Source: Aspidapion aeneum
Taxonomy: Eukaryota > Arthropoda > Insecta > Coleoptera > Brentidae
Length of the DNA stretch: 64,000 bases
NCBI GenBank assembly: GCA_963576565.1
Contig: OY755042.1
Span: 112,438,411 to 112,502,410, forward strand
Direction: 5' to 3'
Shown: piece after piece, positions 1-10,970 of the stretch
Numbering within the stretch: position 1 is the first letter of the stretch
Layout of the letters: each line of letters opens with the position of its first letter
Translations under genes and position numbers: made by a program
Notes under the pieces: model-generated
Seen by the model: the letters and a program-made list of their open reading frames with translations, nothing else
Database searches by the model: none
What the model was told of the DNA's origin: nothing

Positions 1-9
1 ACTTAATCG

Positions 10-698
10 ACGAGCGGCTAGTTCACAACTTGCATTCCATTTGCTATTGGTTGACATAGTCAGGCGGGATTTTTAAAATTAAAACTCTCCTGTCCTCGTT
101 TTGGGAGGTGTTATAACCAAACTGAAATAAAACCTAACCGTGGTCAATTGATGGGAAACGTATCCTAACCGGGGCGTGTCTGGACAGGTTAGGATACGTT
201 GCCGAATAATTTATCAGGGTTAGGTTAACAACGATTTCGACAGGAAAACAGGATAGGGAATTTAATTTAAACTATATATCATAATTTTTGAGATAACTTT
301 TTGACAGTTATCAGTTGTTTACCATAACAAAAAGCATAGGCAAACAAAAAAAAATTGTAAAAAGTTGTCCCAAAAATAATGACATGAACTGTAAAAGAAT
401 ATAATATGTTTTTAAAAAACAATTTAAAAAAAAGTCATCGGCATATGCATAGATTTAGTTAAATTCAATAGGTATGTATTGCACAAACCACTACACTTTT
501 TTAATCACTTACAACTAGTATATATTCGTATTTTACGCCGAAAGCTGTTAACATAATGTTTGTTAAATGCTTGACTGGTGGCACCATCTCTTAATATAAT
601 ATAATAATAATCTTAAACGGCAACGTTCAACATCAAAAAGTCAGCTGACTATTTCGACCAATAGCAAACGGAATGCAAGTTGTGAACTAGCCGCTCAT
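10..698. mobile_element. Non-autonomous DNA transposon with 54-bp TIRs and 8-bp TSD
   Basis: The ends at 10-63 and 645-698 are reverse complements with about four mismatches (outer motif GAGCGGCTAGTTCACAACTT). The 8 bp CTTAATCG stands directly outside both ends (2-9 and 699-706), so this is a complete insertion. An 8-bp TSD fits the hAT or P superfamilies, but the termini do not match a hAT end that I recognise. The AT-rich interior has no open frame of useful length, so it is a MITE-like element mobilised in trans. Superfamily is uncertain; the boundaries are secure. Confidence 0.85.
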
Positions 699-706
699 CT
701 TAATCG

Positions 707-1440
707 TGTCGGCAGGCGGTCAGAGCCAGTGTCGGAGCAGAACTTTAGTCAAGGTATGGGCCAAGGCGAAAAGGATAATTATGCCTTATTATTTATTAAA
801 GATTTATTTTTTTTGTATTTTTGAGGATGTTGCGCAGCCACGGAACCTTAAAAAGCAGCCGCCCCTCGTTTGAAATGTGTTCCAAAAATTCTAAAAATAG
901 CGGTCCGTGGTAGTGGTAGTGTTTGTTAACCAGAAGAAAAGATCAAAAACGTTGTACTAAACACTTAGAAACAAATGAAAATCTATTCTATTATTTAAAT
1001 CTCAAATCAAACAGAGACAGACGAAGATAAAACAGAAAATAATATTCATTTTCCAAGCAATAGTAGATACATAATATACATATACCTAATATGAAGGGGA
1101 GAAAATGAGGGACTAAAAGGGGTTTGACTGTGTGTAGGTGATGTGGTTAGATCGGAAAAAGGGTGGTTTGGGGAAGAATGCGATAAGCTGGGGGCAAATT
1201 TTCACAGCTATATTATTTATTATCAGTGGTTGCTCATTAATTGGGAGGGAATTCCTTTTTTGTTGCAAAAGTTTAAACAGCAGAAAACACGACTTAAAAA
1301 TTGTCATACACAAAAAACTTCTTTTTATCGCTACATAGCAAATTTAAGAGCAGATATCTCAAAAACGAAGTGCTCGACAATTAAGAGACTTTTTAAAGAA
1401 GGTGTCACTCGACTTTCTTTCTTTAAATATAGAGGTAAAG
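707..1440. other. Unassigned AT-rich spacer
   Basis: No gene or repeat boundary is evident. A 101-codon open frame at 1143-1448 runs into the TIR of the next element and has no recognisable domain, so it is not called. Confidence 0.5.
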
Positions 1441-2699
1441 TACCGTAGTCGACCCGAATTCAGTCACCTTAAGCCCCTTATTATTCATGGACTGACTTTT
1501 GAGATAAGTTGTGTGATATGTGTTGATATATTGAATTATTTATACTTGTGCTGATACTTTGAACATTTGATTAAACATTGTATTCTATTTTGAGAATTTA
1601 AGTCTAACTATATATTTTAAGTATATAAAAAAAATTACAGATCCGAAATTTCTAATTCCGTCATAGTGCTTACCTGAACTCCGACATAGTTTTGACCTGA
1701 ATTCCGTCATATGATAAATTGGATGCTAAAACAATCTATAACAAACACAACTAACTTTTATTGTACTAATTAACTTTACATAAATTCATCAAATATTTTT
1801 AGGAGGACCTCAGTACGCACACGAAAAAATGTAGAATTTTCAGTTGTTCATACCATTAGACGTGATTCGGTTCGTAAATAAAATATTTTTATTACCACTT
1901 TAAATGACCTAATTACCAAATTTTGTGGTATATATGTCTGTGTGTCAGTATAACTGTTCTAGGATTATCTGTCTTTCTATCTGTCTGACTGTTACATAAC
2001 TAAAAATTCGCTAAACCTATAGTTGTGTTATTTGAAATGATAATTAATAGCTTTTAATGGGGTGCAGCCTTGTAAGCTATTTATTTCTTACAGTAAACAG
2101 AATATTTGGAGCAAAAATTCTGGATAGGTAGGTATTTTTCATAAGATATGAAAAAGGGACAGCCTCCTTCATAATCCAGCAAACGTGAAAAATCACAACC
2201 TAAAAGCTGTCATTGTCGTAACCTGAATTCCGACTATAAATATAGAGTATAAAAACATATGGATGGTTGTTGATATTGAAAAAACTGAACTTTAAAAAAA
2301 TTGTTGCCCACCAGAACTCCGTCACCCTTATTTTTTACAAAAATACAATAATCGGAAAGCCACAGTTTGGGTTCCGACACCTTGAATTCAAAACACATTT
2401 TCAGTGAAAATAGCTCAAAAAGCCTGTGACGGAATTTGGGATTTAGAAAACATGATCAAATGTAATTCTGATTTTGATGTATTTTTCAATTTTTGATAAA
2501 TGTAGGTATGAATAAAACTAATTTGAATAGACATTGTTTTTGTTGGGAAATCCGTCACTTCTGTCGGATTTCCGGCTTAATGCTTTTTTGTAACCCAAAC
2601 CCCGCTACCCCCTTTTTATTGAAAATAATCGAAAAAAGGAAGTAGATTTTGGTTAAAAACTTATCTATGGACCTTCATTTAGTAAAAAATGCAAATATA

Positions 2700-3897
2700 C
2701 AGGGTGTCCCAGAACTGATGGTACGTAGTTAAACTGATTTTAATTATTAAGTAATTTTACAAACAGTTCTGTAGTTTTAAGAAAGTTTGACAGAATAGAC
2801 GCAACTTTATTGGATTTTATTGTTTTTTATTTTCAAAGCCTACTATAATAAACAATTTTAAGTTTGATTTACTATTTGTCAATTTTAAAATTTTAACTTT
2901 GTTGCTGTTTTATATTTTTTAAAATAAATAATAAAATATCAATTTTATTAATAATTATAATTTTCTTTCAAAACAATAAAAAAATAGTTGCATTAATAAA
3001 GTATACGTACTTACCATTCTGTATATTTTTTAACTTAATATTTCCTAAGAAAACATCCAATCTTAAAATGTTATAAAAAATTATTGATTATAGCCAATAT
3101 GTATGTATGTATGTAAGAATTTAATTAAAAATCTTTTACGCATACAATAAAAATTTATAATTTAAATATCTTAAAAACCGTTGCTCTAAGCGACATCTAA
3201 ACACCATAACTTTTTCACTTAAAAAAAAATAAAAAATAAATGTTTTTTATAGAATCTTGTATACAACGAGGAACAAAAAAGTTTGACCTATTTTAATGTA
3301 ACGGTACCGAACCAGAGAACACCCTGTATAATATTTTAATTTTTTTAACCAAAATTAAATTGTCCATGCCCAAAAATCACCAAACCCAATTTTTGTGCAA
3401 AATTATTAATTAGTAGAAAGAATTGAAGAAAGTATCGTACATAAATTAGGCAGATCACTCACATGCTATAAAAAATTTTTATGCAAAAACTCAAAAACCG
3501 TTGCTCTGAGCGACTTTAAAACAGTATAACTTTTTTACATAAAAAGGATGGGAAAACCATTATTTTACATAAAAACTGGTATACACTGAGGCACAAAAAA
3601 ATATACTGATTTTTATGCAATGGTAGTGGTCCAAGGAACACCCTGTACACTGTGCATCAAATTTTTCAACGGAATCGTCTTGCCAATTTTAAAAAAATTT
3701 ACTCGCTGGTTAGTTTTTTCAAAAATATTAATTAGTAAAAAAGTTATTAAAGAAAATCGAATTAAAAAAATAAAGTTTAACACCCTGTATCTCGGTTAAT
3801 TTGAACTTTTGGACTAAGGTAAGTATGGCTAAATCGTATTATTTTGACCCAAGGAATCTACAGTTTAACCATGTACCATTAGTTCTGGGACACCCTA
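2700..3897. mobile_element. Nested TA-flanked TIR element (AGGGTGTCCCAGAACT ends)
   Basis: Inverted ends of about 37 bp (AGGGTGTCCCAGAACTGATG at the left, its near reverse complement at 3875-3896) are flanked by TA. It is non-coding. Copies of an ACACCCTGTA motif occur internally near 3320, 3640 and 3785. It lies entirely inside the 1443-4199 element and so inserted later. Confidence 0.75.
3174..3655. repeat. Two ~160-bp direct repeats inside the nested element
   Basis: Segments 3174-3330 and 3493-3655 align throughout: both begin with AAAACCGTTGCTCT, contain a GAGGMACAAAAAA stretch and end in ACACCCTGTA. They suggest internal duplication of a subterminal block. Confidence 0.7.
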
Positions 3898-4201
3898 TAT
3901 ATGGTAATAATATAATAAAGTACCTAAAATCTTAGATTAAATGAGCACGTGCAAGTGGCTTACCTTATTATAAAATGCGACGTTCCGCTTCGACACTTGA
4001 CGTACGACTAAAAGAATTTTTCGCGCACAGCTTCCTTTTAAACAATACAGCTGAAGTTTGCGCACAGTGTTGCCAGATATATAGGTAAACTGATAAAAGT
4101 ATTTTGTTGGGATTCCATTGTAGGATTAGCTTAATAATTCAAAACATTTCTAAAAAGTGACGGAATTCAGGTGGGTGAAGGAATTCGAGTTGAGTACAGT
4201 A

Positions 4202-4749
4202 TACCCTTCGAAGAAGGAGCGTGCTTAAAAATTTCAAGATAGCCAAAAAGTGTCCCTCTCGCAAAAAAATCGAAGTGTTTTAATAAGCTTCTTCATAAAC
4301 ATATGACAAATTCCCAAAAAAACTTCTTTAACCTTTGAAAAAACACCCTGTATAGTCTCCGGTCTTCGTGACATAAGCCTACGCTTTAGTCTTAAAAAGT
4401 ATCACATTTTTTTAGCCAAAATAAAAATATAAAATTAAATATTTTGTTAAGGCTTTGAGTACAGGTGCATCCACCCTAATATTAAGGGGGATGCTGCACT
4501 CCAAGGGGACCGCGAGTTTAGCAGGGTTGGGAAAAGAGGTACATGATGCCATGGAAACAGCCTCGAATGACGTATCGATCCTTAGCTCTGTATGCTTTCG
4601 TCTTGAAACACAGTATTTGACATTTTTTAAACTTTATAGTTACACAGAAAAAAAGGATATTGGATTAACCGGTTATATAGGGGAAAAGGGGGCAAAATGG
4701 GATACGTTGGGTTGGGTAATAAATTTGGACTCAAGGCTAATCATTCTCG
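4202..4749. other. Unassigned sequence with a weak open frame
   Basis: This holds an ACACCCTGTATA motif at about 4342 and a less AT-rich stretch (4450-4600). A 107-codon frame at 4455-4778 (+) has no motif I recognise and runs into satellite-like sequence, so I do not call a gene. The 16-mer ATCGATCCTTAGCTCT at 4574-4589 recurs at 6491-6506. Confidence 0.4.
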
Positions 4750-5158
4750 AGGTCAAAAATATCACTCGCACAATTTGACTAACCACACAAAAGAAGTTCG
4801 CAACTATGCAATATCATACCAAGGTCAAAAAACCACTCAGACTATTGGTATCTACATACAAAATAACGACCTTGACAACTTTTCAAGGTCAAAAAGACTA
4901 TAGACCAATTCGCCTCTGCACACAAAAACTTCACACCTTCACAAGGTCAAAGTATCACTCAGATTATTGGCCTTTACATACAAAATAATTACAATATTTT
5001 ATTATATCAAAATCAAAAACACCACTCAGACTATTGGCCTCTACATTTAAAACAACGACCTTGACAACTTTTCAAGGTCAAAAAGACTATAGACCAATTC
5101 GGCTCTGAACACAAAAATTTTACATTCAAAAATTTCAGATCTTGTCAACTTCAAGGTT
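4750..5158. repeat. Degenerate tandem repeat with ~62-bp alternating units
   Basis: Units start with AAGGTCAAAAA (4821, 4885, 4941, 5009 as a variant, 5073) and alternate between a CACTCAGACTATTGGC form and a GACTATAGACCAATTCGGC form, giving a higher-order period of about 125-130 bp. The array resumes at 6226 after an inserted retrotransposon. Confidence 0.75.
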
Positions 5159-5167
5159 AAAAAAACC

Positions 5168-5188
5168 TACTACTACTACTACTACTAC
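5168..5188 (-). repeat. (TAG)n 3' tail of RTE-A
   Basis: About seven trinucleotide units lie directly between the TSD and the 3' UTR of the retrotransposon. The plus-strand copy ending near 42260 has a degenerate version (TAGCAGTAGTA), so the tail is a family feature, not a chance microsatellite. Confidence 0.75.
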
Positions 5189-6216
5189 TATGTCGGTTTA
5201 GAACATTTTTCTACGTTGTCCGACCCCTATTCTCCACCTCCTTCGATCCTGACAATCATCTTCTATCAGATTCTTTTGACTCATTGATCTTTGGATTGAC
5301 TGTTGCCATTCTAGTTTAGGACGTCCTCTTTTTCTGCGGCCTACTGGTTGCCACTCTAGGACCTGTTTTGGTAATCTTTCGTCGTTCATCCGTTGTACAT
5401 GGCCGTACCATATCAATTGCCTTTTAGTGATGTCATCCGTTATGCTTCCCTCGATTCCCATTTCTTTTATGATCTCATTTCTAATGTGATCTACTCTAGA
5501 TATTCTCATTGATCTTCTTATTGCATCCATTTCGACACTTTCCATTTTTGTTTTGTATTTTTCTGTTACGCGACAAGTCTTTATTCCATACAACAGCGTG
5601 CTTTTTACCATTGTTTCATATATGTTAACTTTTACATTCTTTCTTATCTCTCTGCTCCATAAAATACTGTTAAGACATCCAATAACCTATTTTGCTTTTA
5701 CTATTCTTTTTTCCAATTCTTTACAGTCTGTTCCTGTCTTTTCAAATGTGACACCCAAGTATACATACTCATTGCATGGAGATATTGTTTGTCCATTGTC
5801 TAGTTCTAACTCACTGGATTCGTTTCCAATTCATAAGTACTGTGTCTTGTCCACGTTCACTGTTAGTCCCCACTTTTGGTATTCTTCCGTTAACTTTCTC
5901 ATCATATACTCCATGTCTTCTTTATCATTAGCTACAATTACTTGGTCGTCAGCAAACTGTAGTGTGTATATAGTAAATCGGTCGTTAAGTTGTATTCCCA
6001 TGCCGTGCACTTTACGTTTCCAGTTTTTTAGAGCCACTGCGATATATATTTTAAAAAGAGTTGGAGAGATACAACATACCTGTCTTAAGCCTTTTGTTAC
6101 CAGGAATTCTTTTGAAAGTCGATTTCCAATTTTAATTTTAGATTTTGACCCTTTGTATAGTTCTTTTATCGCTTTTATGTATGTATGATTGATATTAGTT
6201 TGTTCCAACACCGTCC
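5168..6216 (-). pseudogene. RTE-like non-LTR retrotransposon (family RTE-A), 5'-truncated copy
   Basis: The minus strand encodes the C-terminal half of a reverse transcriptase: GLRQVCCISPTLFKIYI (family norm QGC, here the G is V), then FADDQVIVA as motif C with catalytic aspartates intact, and further on YGHVQRMNDERLPKQ and GRRKRGRPKLEW, the basic C-terminal tail common in arthropod RTE-like elements. The frame is broken between 5611 and 5831. The element 3' end carries (TAG)n. The 9-mer AAAAAAACC flanks it at 5159-5167 and 6217-6225, consistent with a TSD. Endonuclease and most of the RT are missing. Clade assignment (RTE rather than another clade) is by motif likeness and the microsatellite-type tail. 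Confidence 0.85.
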
Positions 6217-6225
6217 AAAAAAACC

Positions 6226-6375
6226 ACCAGACCAATTAGCCTCTGCACACAAAATTTGAAATTAAAAAATTTCACAGTTATGTGTGCACGTGCACACCTG
6301 GTGTTTCTTTACCCTTCGCACACTATTGGCCTATGCTGAAAAATTACCACCCACACTATTCGCCTATCATGATGA
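6226..6375. repeat. Continuation of the split satellite-like array
   Basis: CCAATTAGCCTCTGCACAC and CACTATTCGCCTAT match the array at 4750-5158. The two parts were contiguous before the RTE-A insertion. Confidence 0.65.
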
Positions 6376-6716
6376 TGTCATTGGCCTGGAAGGAACATAT
6401 ATTTACTATTAACCAATTCAATTATGTCTTACTTTTTCTTATTTTTTTGTCACACTAATCAAGTCTTTTGCATGTACGGTGTTTTCGGATATCGATCCTT
6501 AGCTCTATCCCGTCTCGCTCTTACGCGGCGAATGATGCTCTTGCACCTTGCGATTACTTTGCCAGCGAGTTTAATTTCTTGCTGGAAAACAAAAGCCTAC
6601 TGAAAATGCAATTTTATATTCTTCTTTTAGCGGAGATTGAAAATAATAATAATCATGGCGGTTTGAATCTTGTTTTTCTTCTTCTTCTAAAAAAGTCAGA
6701 ATAGTTTTTTACTCTT
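6376..6716. other. Unassigned spacer
   Basis: No gene seen. It contains the second copy (6491-6506) of the 16-mer found at 4574. A 78-codon frame at 6468-6704 has no recognisable feature. Confidence 0.4.
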
Positions 6717-6853
6717 GTTAGTAGAGTTAACAACCCCTCCAAGTTTTATGGACTTCTAAAAGTAGTTAGTAGTTACGAAATTTCAAAAAACTTCGAAAAT
6801 GCCACTCCAACTCACTCACTCATATATAGATTATCAAAATTCTACTGTATTTC

Positions 6854-7095
6854 CCGAGGGATGGCTCGATCACCGATTTTTGTACACCAAAAGGAAATAC
6901 CTACGGTATAATACCTATGGTATTTCCTGGTATTTAATAGTATTTCCTAGTATTTCAATGGTATTTCCTAGTATTTCCGAAGCACTGGTATTTTCTAGTA
7001 TTTCCCAAGCCCGGTCTTTCCTAGGATATTTCCCAGTACTTCTCAAGTATTTCCCCTAACCTGTACACCAAAAGGAAATACGAGCCACCCCTCGG
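6854..7095. mobile_element. Small foldback element nested in FB-1, with empty-site support
   Basis: The 15-bp ends CCGAGGGATGGCTCG and CGAGCCACCCCTCGG (one mismatch) are flanked by TATTTC on both sides (6848-6853, 7096-7101). Paralogous FB-1 arms read uninterrupted here (CTACTGTACTTCTAGGCATG at about 22820), confirming an insertion with a 6-7-bp duplication. The interior is a run of TATTTCC/GGTATTTCCTAGTATTTC repeats between direct copies of TGTACACCAAAAGGAAATAC (6881-6900, 7061-7080). Confidence 0.8.
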
Positions 7096-7096
7096 T

Positions 7097-7720
7097 ATTT
7101 CCAGACATGCTACAAAGCTGAAATTTGGCAGACTGATAAAAACTATGACCAGACCTTTGGAAAAATTAAAAAACTCCATAATTCTAATTTACTTCCCTCC
7201 CCTATACATGTAAATGTATGTAAAAGTAACATTGTCCACTTTCAGAAGCGCTAGAGAGCTGAGCTTTGGTAGACTGAGAGGAAATATGATAAAACTATAC
7301 GAAAAAATTTAAAAACCCCAAAAATTTAATTACCTTTCCTCCCCTATAAATGTAAAATTATGTAAAAGTAACATTACTCATTTCCAGAAACGCTAGAGAA
7401 CTGAGCTTTGGAAGACCGATAGGAACTATGATAAAACTATGCAAAAATATTAAAAAACCCCAAAAGTTTGAATTACATTCCATCCCATATAAATGAAAAA
7501 TGATGTAAAAGTAACATTGCCCACTTCCAGAAACGCTAGAAAGCTGAGCTTTGGAAGAATGATAGGAACTGTGATAAAACTATAGGAATATTTTTTATAA
7601 CACCAACATTTTAATTTACTTCCCTTCCCTATAAATATAAAGTTATGTAAAAGTAACATTGCCAGTAGGGTTCCTGGAAGTGTCCAGGAGCGATACAGAG
7701 CTGAGCTTTAGAAGGCTGAC
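7097..7720. repeat. Tandem ~141-bp FB-1 monomers (five copies)
   Basis: Each monomer contains a GCTAGAGAGCTGAGCTTTGG-like segment (starting near 7105, 7246, 7391, 7532, 7690), an ACTATGATAAAAC segment, a CTTCCCTCCCCTATAAATGT segment and GTAAAAGTAACATTGCC. The same monomers occur at 22830-23290 (+), 28370-28530 and 31930-32240 (both reversed). Confidence 0.85.
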
Positions 7721-7955
7721 AGGAACTATAATAAAACCATGATTGAAAAGTCAAAAAACCTCAAAAATTTTGCATTGCGAAAGTTTTGAACATTATGCAG
7801 TGCTAAATTGAACATAAAGAAGTTTAAAAAAATATTTCCAAACTAGTAAGAACCTTTGGTTTGAAATTTGTATTGGAGAACTTGGCTTTACTTTTATCTC
7901 AATTCTTTTTACGAAATATGATTTATATATTCTCTATTTTTTGGTAAAACTTTTT

Positions 7956-9075
7956 TATTTACAGAATTTAAATTTCCTCTTAAATTGACCTCAACGTTTC
8001 CTCCCCTCAAATTTTCCGTCTCTGTTTTTGAGAGTGCGCGCGAACTACATCACATATTCAGCCTATTACTTTTTGCAATTCTCAAATATTAAGCTCACTC
8101 AACCAAAAAAAAAAAGAATAATTTTTTTTTGCAAAGTTTTTATTTATGATCAAAAAGAAAAAAAGAAACTAATTATTTGAGTCCTAATTTTTATGAATCG
8201 TTTTAGTGGCCTTATTTTTATGCATATATATCTCAGATGGCGTGCGCCGCTGTATTCATGAGGGCGTCAATAGCCTGGGGGCCAATTTGCTTAATAATTA
8301 ATTACAATCTGAATTATTACAGTATCAACAAAAGTAAGCACGAAAGCACTTTTCCATAATATTTCTGTTTATATAATATATAATTCAATGTCGGTAGTGG
8401 TATTTTCCCTCGGAGTAGTTGTTTCTGTTGGTTTCACGCAACTTATGCTCTACACGGAGCTATCGCCTGCATTCACCTGAGGATGGCCCAAAAAAGGCCG
8501 AAACCGGTTGTGGATTGGCATGGATCACTGTTCCTTCAGACTGTCAGGACGTGTTCCAAACAGGGATCATTCGTATCCTTGTGATCGACGTTGGAGAGAG
8601 TGAAATCAACTATATTGAACATTTCAAAATGACCGCTATCAAAACGTGTTAAATCATTTGGATACTCGGTTGACTTGGGAAGATGTGATTTCTCATTCTA
8701 ACCGATTTAAAGAATTCATACACTGGATAAACCACGTAAATGTATATATGTGTATGAGGCACTAATGTCTAAAATCTATAAATTTAAAATGGTATTTTAC
8801 ACTTTGCAATTATTATAAGATATAATAAGGTTAACATTATAGATAACTGTACATCATGGCAACCCATAAAAAATTAATATTTTTAATAAAAATCTTAATT
8901 GGAGAAACTATAACTCGGACAATAAATTAAAGGAGAAATATTTTCATACCTCATAATTAAAGGTTTACACACATGAAAATACAATGTTAGGTGCACGTAG
9001 GTTTTAACATAAAAAGTATAACAGTAAACATTGGAAACACAAGCAAAATTTTTTATTATTCTGTTGTTATTTACT
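7956..9075. other. Mostly unassigned sequence with one PLE-like motif
   Basis: No host gene recognised. The 77-codon frame at 8419-8652 is best explained by the hammerhead-like repeat motif inside it (8476-8508) rather than as a protein. Confidence 0.4.
8476..8508 (+). ncRNA. Hammerhead-ribozyme-like motif
   Basis: The order CTGAGGA - T - GGCC - loop CAAAAAA - GGCC - GAAA - CCGG reproduces the CUGANGA/stem II/GAAA core of a hammerhead ribozyme with one extra base before stem II. The same layout is found in the PLE pseudo-LTRs at 56532 and 58296. Stem I, stem III and the cleavage site were not established, so activity is not claimed. Confidence 0.4.
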
Positions 9076-10104
9076 TACTCTACTCTATTCCACTTTACTC
9101 TACTCTCCTCTACGCTACTCTACGCTACTCTACGCTACTCTACGTTACTCTACGCTACTCTACGCTACTTTACGCTACTCTACGCTACTCTACTCTACTC
9201 GACTTTACTCTACTTTACTCTACTTTACCCTACTTTACTCTACTTTACTCTACTTTACTCTACCTTACTCTACTTTACTCTACTTTACTCTACTTTACTC
9301 TACTTTACTCTAGTTTACTCTACTTTACTCTACTTTACTCTACTTTACTCTACTTTACTCTACTTTACTCTACTTTACTCTACTTTACTCTAATTTACTC
9401 TACTTTACTCTACTTTACTCTACTATACTCTACTTTACTCTACTTTACTCTACTTTACTCTACTTTACTCTACTTTACTCTACTTTACTCTACTTTATTC
9501 TACTTTACTCTACTTTACTCTACTTTACTCTACTTTACTCTACTTTACTCTACTTTACTCTACTTTACTCTACTTTACTCTACTTTACTCTACTTTACTC
9601 TACTTTACTCTACTTTACTCTACTTTACTCTACTTTACTCTACTTTACTCTACTTTACTCTACTTTACTCTACTTTACTCTACTTTACTCTACTTTACTC
9701 TACTTTACTCTACTTTACTCTACTTTACTCTACTTTACTCTACTTTACTCTACTCTACTCTACTCGACTCTACTCTACTCTACTCTACTCTACTCTACTC
9801 TACTCTACTCTACTCTACTCTACTCTACTCTACTCTACTCTACTCTACTTTACTCTACTTTACTCTACTTTACTCTACTTTACTCTACTTTACTCTACTT
9901 TACTCTACTTTACTCTACTTTACTCTACTTTACTCTACTTTACTCTACTTTACTCTACTTTACTCTACTTTACTCTACTTTACTCTACTTTACTCTACTT
10001 TACTCTACTTTACTCTACTTTACTCTACTTTACTCTACTTTACTCTACTTTACTCTACTTTACTCTACTTTACTCTACTTTACTCTACTCTAATCTACTC
10101 TGCT
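9076..10104. repeat. 1-kb pentamer/decamer minisatellite (TACTTTACTC)n
   Basis: Four zones of one pentamer lineage: a TACGCTACTC zone (about 9096-9190), a TACTTTACTC zone (about 9195-9750), a pure TACTC zone (about 9750-9848), and TACTTTACTC again (9849-10085). Point variants are sparse, indicating recent expansion. The long open frames across it, giving LLYFTLLYST repeats, are by-products of the 10-bp period. Confidence 0.95.
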
Positions 10105-10565
10105 CTTATGCATGTTATTCCATTTAAATTGACTCTATTCGACTAAAACCGATGTAAATACTAAAAACACAGACAGTTTGTTTGGTTTAAGATTTACCGG
10201 AAACCTTATTCATATTATCTTAAGTTCGTAGATAGCTACATGGTTTTAGATCTTAATAATGCTCCGCCCATAAACAATACAGTTTCTTTGGCTATAAATT
10301 TTATTGGCCGTTAATATTATTGTAATTAATGATTTTCTACTGATTAATGCTTTGGCTTGCTTGTTTTGAGACAACACAAGAAGTCGTAAATCAAGCGAGA
10401 AGAAGCCCTTAAGTACCACTTTCAAAAACGCTAATTTATATAATTTGAATAGCGATAATAATCGCCTCGAACTTATTAAAAAGTATGAAAAATGTTTAAA
10501 GATAAGAATAACGCACAATTTACTCAAAAAAATCTAATATATAGCTGCTATATTGTATATTTATC
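10105..10565. other. Unassigned AT-rich spacer
   Basis: No repeat boundary or gene seen. The minus-strand frame at 10246-10527 has no recognisable feature. Confidence 0.4.
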
Positions 10566-10690
10566 CAGTGGCGGCTGCTACCGAGGGGGCAACGGGGCAG
10601 TGCCCTCCCAAAACTAGACAACAAACAGTATTTTTAATTGATTGTGTAGTTCTTTTTTATTATTACAAGCTTTTATTTAGCTTCAGATGT

Positions 10691-10735
10691 TCTGTCTAAC
10701 TATCTAACTATCTAACTATCTAACTAACTATCTAT
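10691..10735. repeat. (CTAACTAT)n microsatellite
   Basis: About five octamer units with one shortened unit, inside hAT-A copy 1. Confidence 0.8.
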
Positions 10736-10750
10736 CAAATCTTGTGAAGC

Positions 10751-10970
10751 GTTTTTGACACACTTCCCATTATCCGATTTGGATGAAATTTGGTATACAC
10801 ATAGTGGTCCCATGACAATACAACATTAAGAAAAAAATATCCATCCAACCCCTACCCCCACCCCTTCTATAGAAAAATGTGTTTTTGACACACTTCCCGT
10901 TATCCGATTTGGATAAAATTTGGTATACACATAGTGGTCCGATGATAATACAACAATAAGAAAAAAATGG
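10751..10970. repeat. 130-bp tandem duplication
   Basis: GTTTTTGACACACTTCCC and the following GGTATACACATAGTGGTCC recur at 10751-10850 and 10881-10970 with few changes. It is a local duplication inside hAT-A copy 1 and accounts for the minus-strand frame there. Confidence 0.85.

Larger units (their letters stand above)
1443..4199. mobile_element. TA-flanked (pogo/Tc1-like) non-autonomous transposon, composite
   Basis: The left end (CYGTAGTCGACCCGAATTC type, from 1443) and the reverse complement of the right end (to 4199) match over about 30 bp, and both are bounded by TA (1441-1442, 4200-4201). Subterminal copies of a GAATTCCGTCA motif recur in both orientations (about 1655-1710, 2222, 2311 and 4158-4190), as in many pogo-like elements with clustered transposase sites. 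The interior holds a second nested element (2700-3897) and no transposase. Family is inferred from the TA duplication and architecture only. Confidence 0.65.
6717..7955. mobile_element. FB-1 foldback element, left arm and half of centre
   Basis: The block aligns in the same order with 22690-23640: a CCAAGTTTTATGGACTTC segment, tandem ~141-bp monomers, then a centre containing TTTCCAAACTAGTAAGAACC and TATTGGAGAACTTGGCTTTA. In the copies at 22563 and 31415 this centre is followed or preceded by its own reverse complement, so this copy is about half an element. It is interrupted by a 242-bp foldback at 6854-7095. No coding capacity. Superfamily unknown; arms of short repeats resemble Foldback-type transposons in architecture only. 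Confidence 0.7.

Noticed and set aside
1143..1448. 101-codon hypothetical protein
   Set aside because: It ends inside a transposon terminal repeat, has no recognisable domain and shows no splice or codon evidence.
4455..4778. 107-codon frame beginning MSTGASTLILRG
   Set aside because: No domain recognised and its C-terminal part overlaps the degenerate satellite.
4750..5158. CRISPR array
   Set aside because: Repeats are degenerate with no constant spacers, there is no leader or cas gene, and the surroundings are eukaryotic transposons; it is a satellite-type repeat.
5553..6188. 211-codon plus-strand frame
   Set aside because: Antisense shadow of the RTE-A copy; the same applies to 33801-34310 and 41533-41889.
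8991..10127. 378-codon open frame of LLYFTLLYST repeats
   Set aside because: It is the translation of a 10-bp minisatellite; stop-free frames appear in more than one phase and no unique coding sequence is attached.
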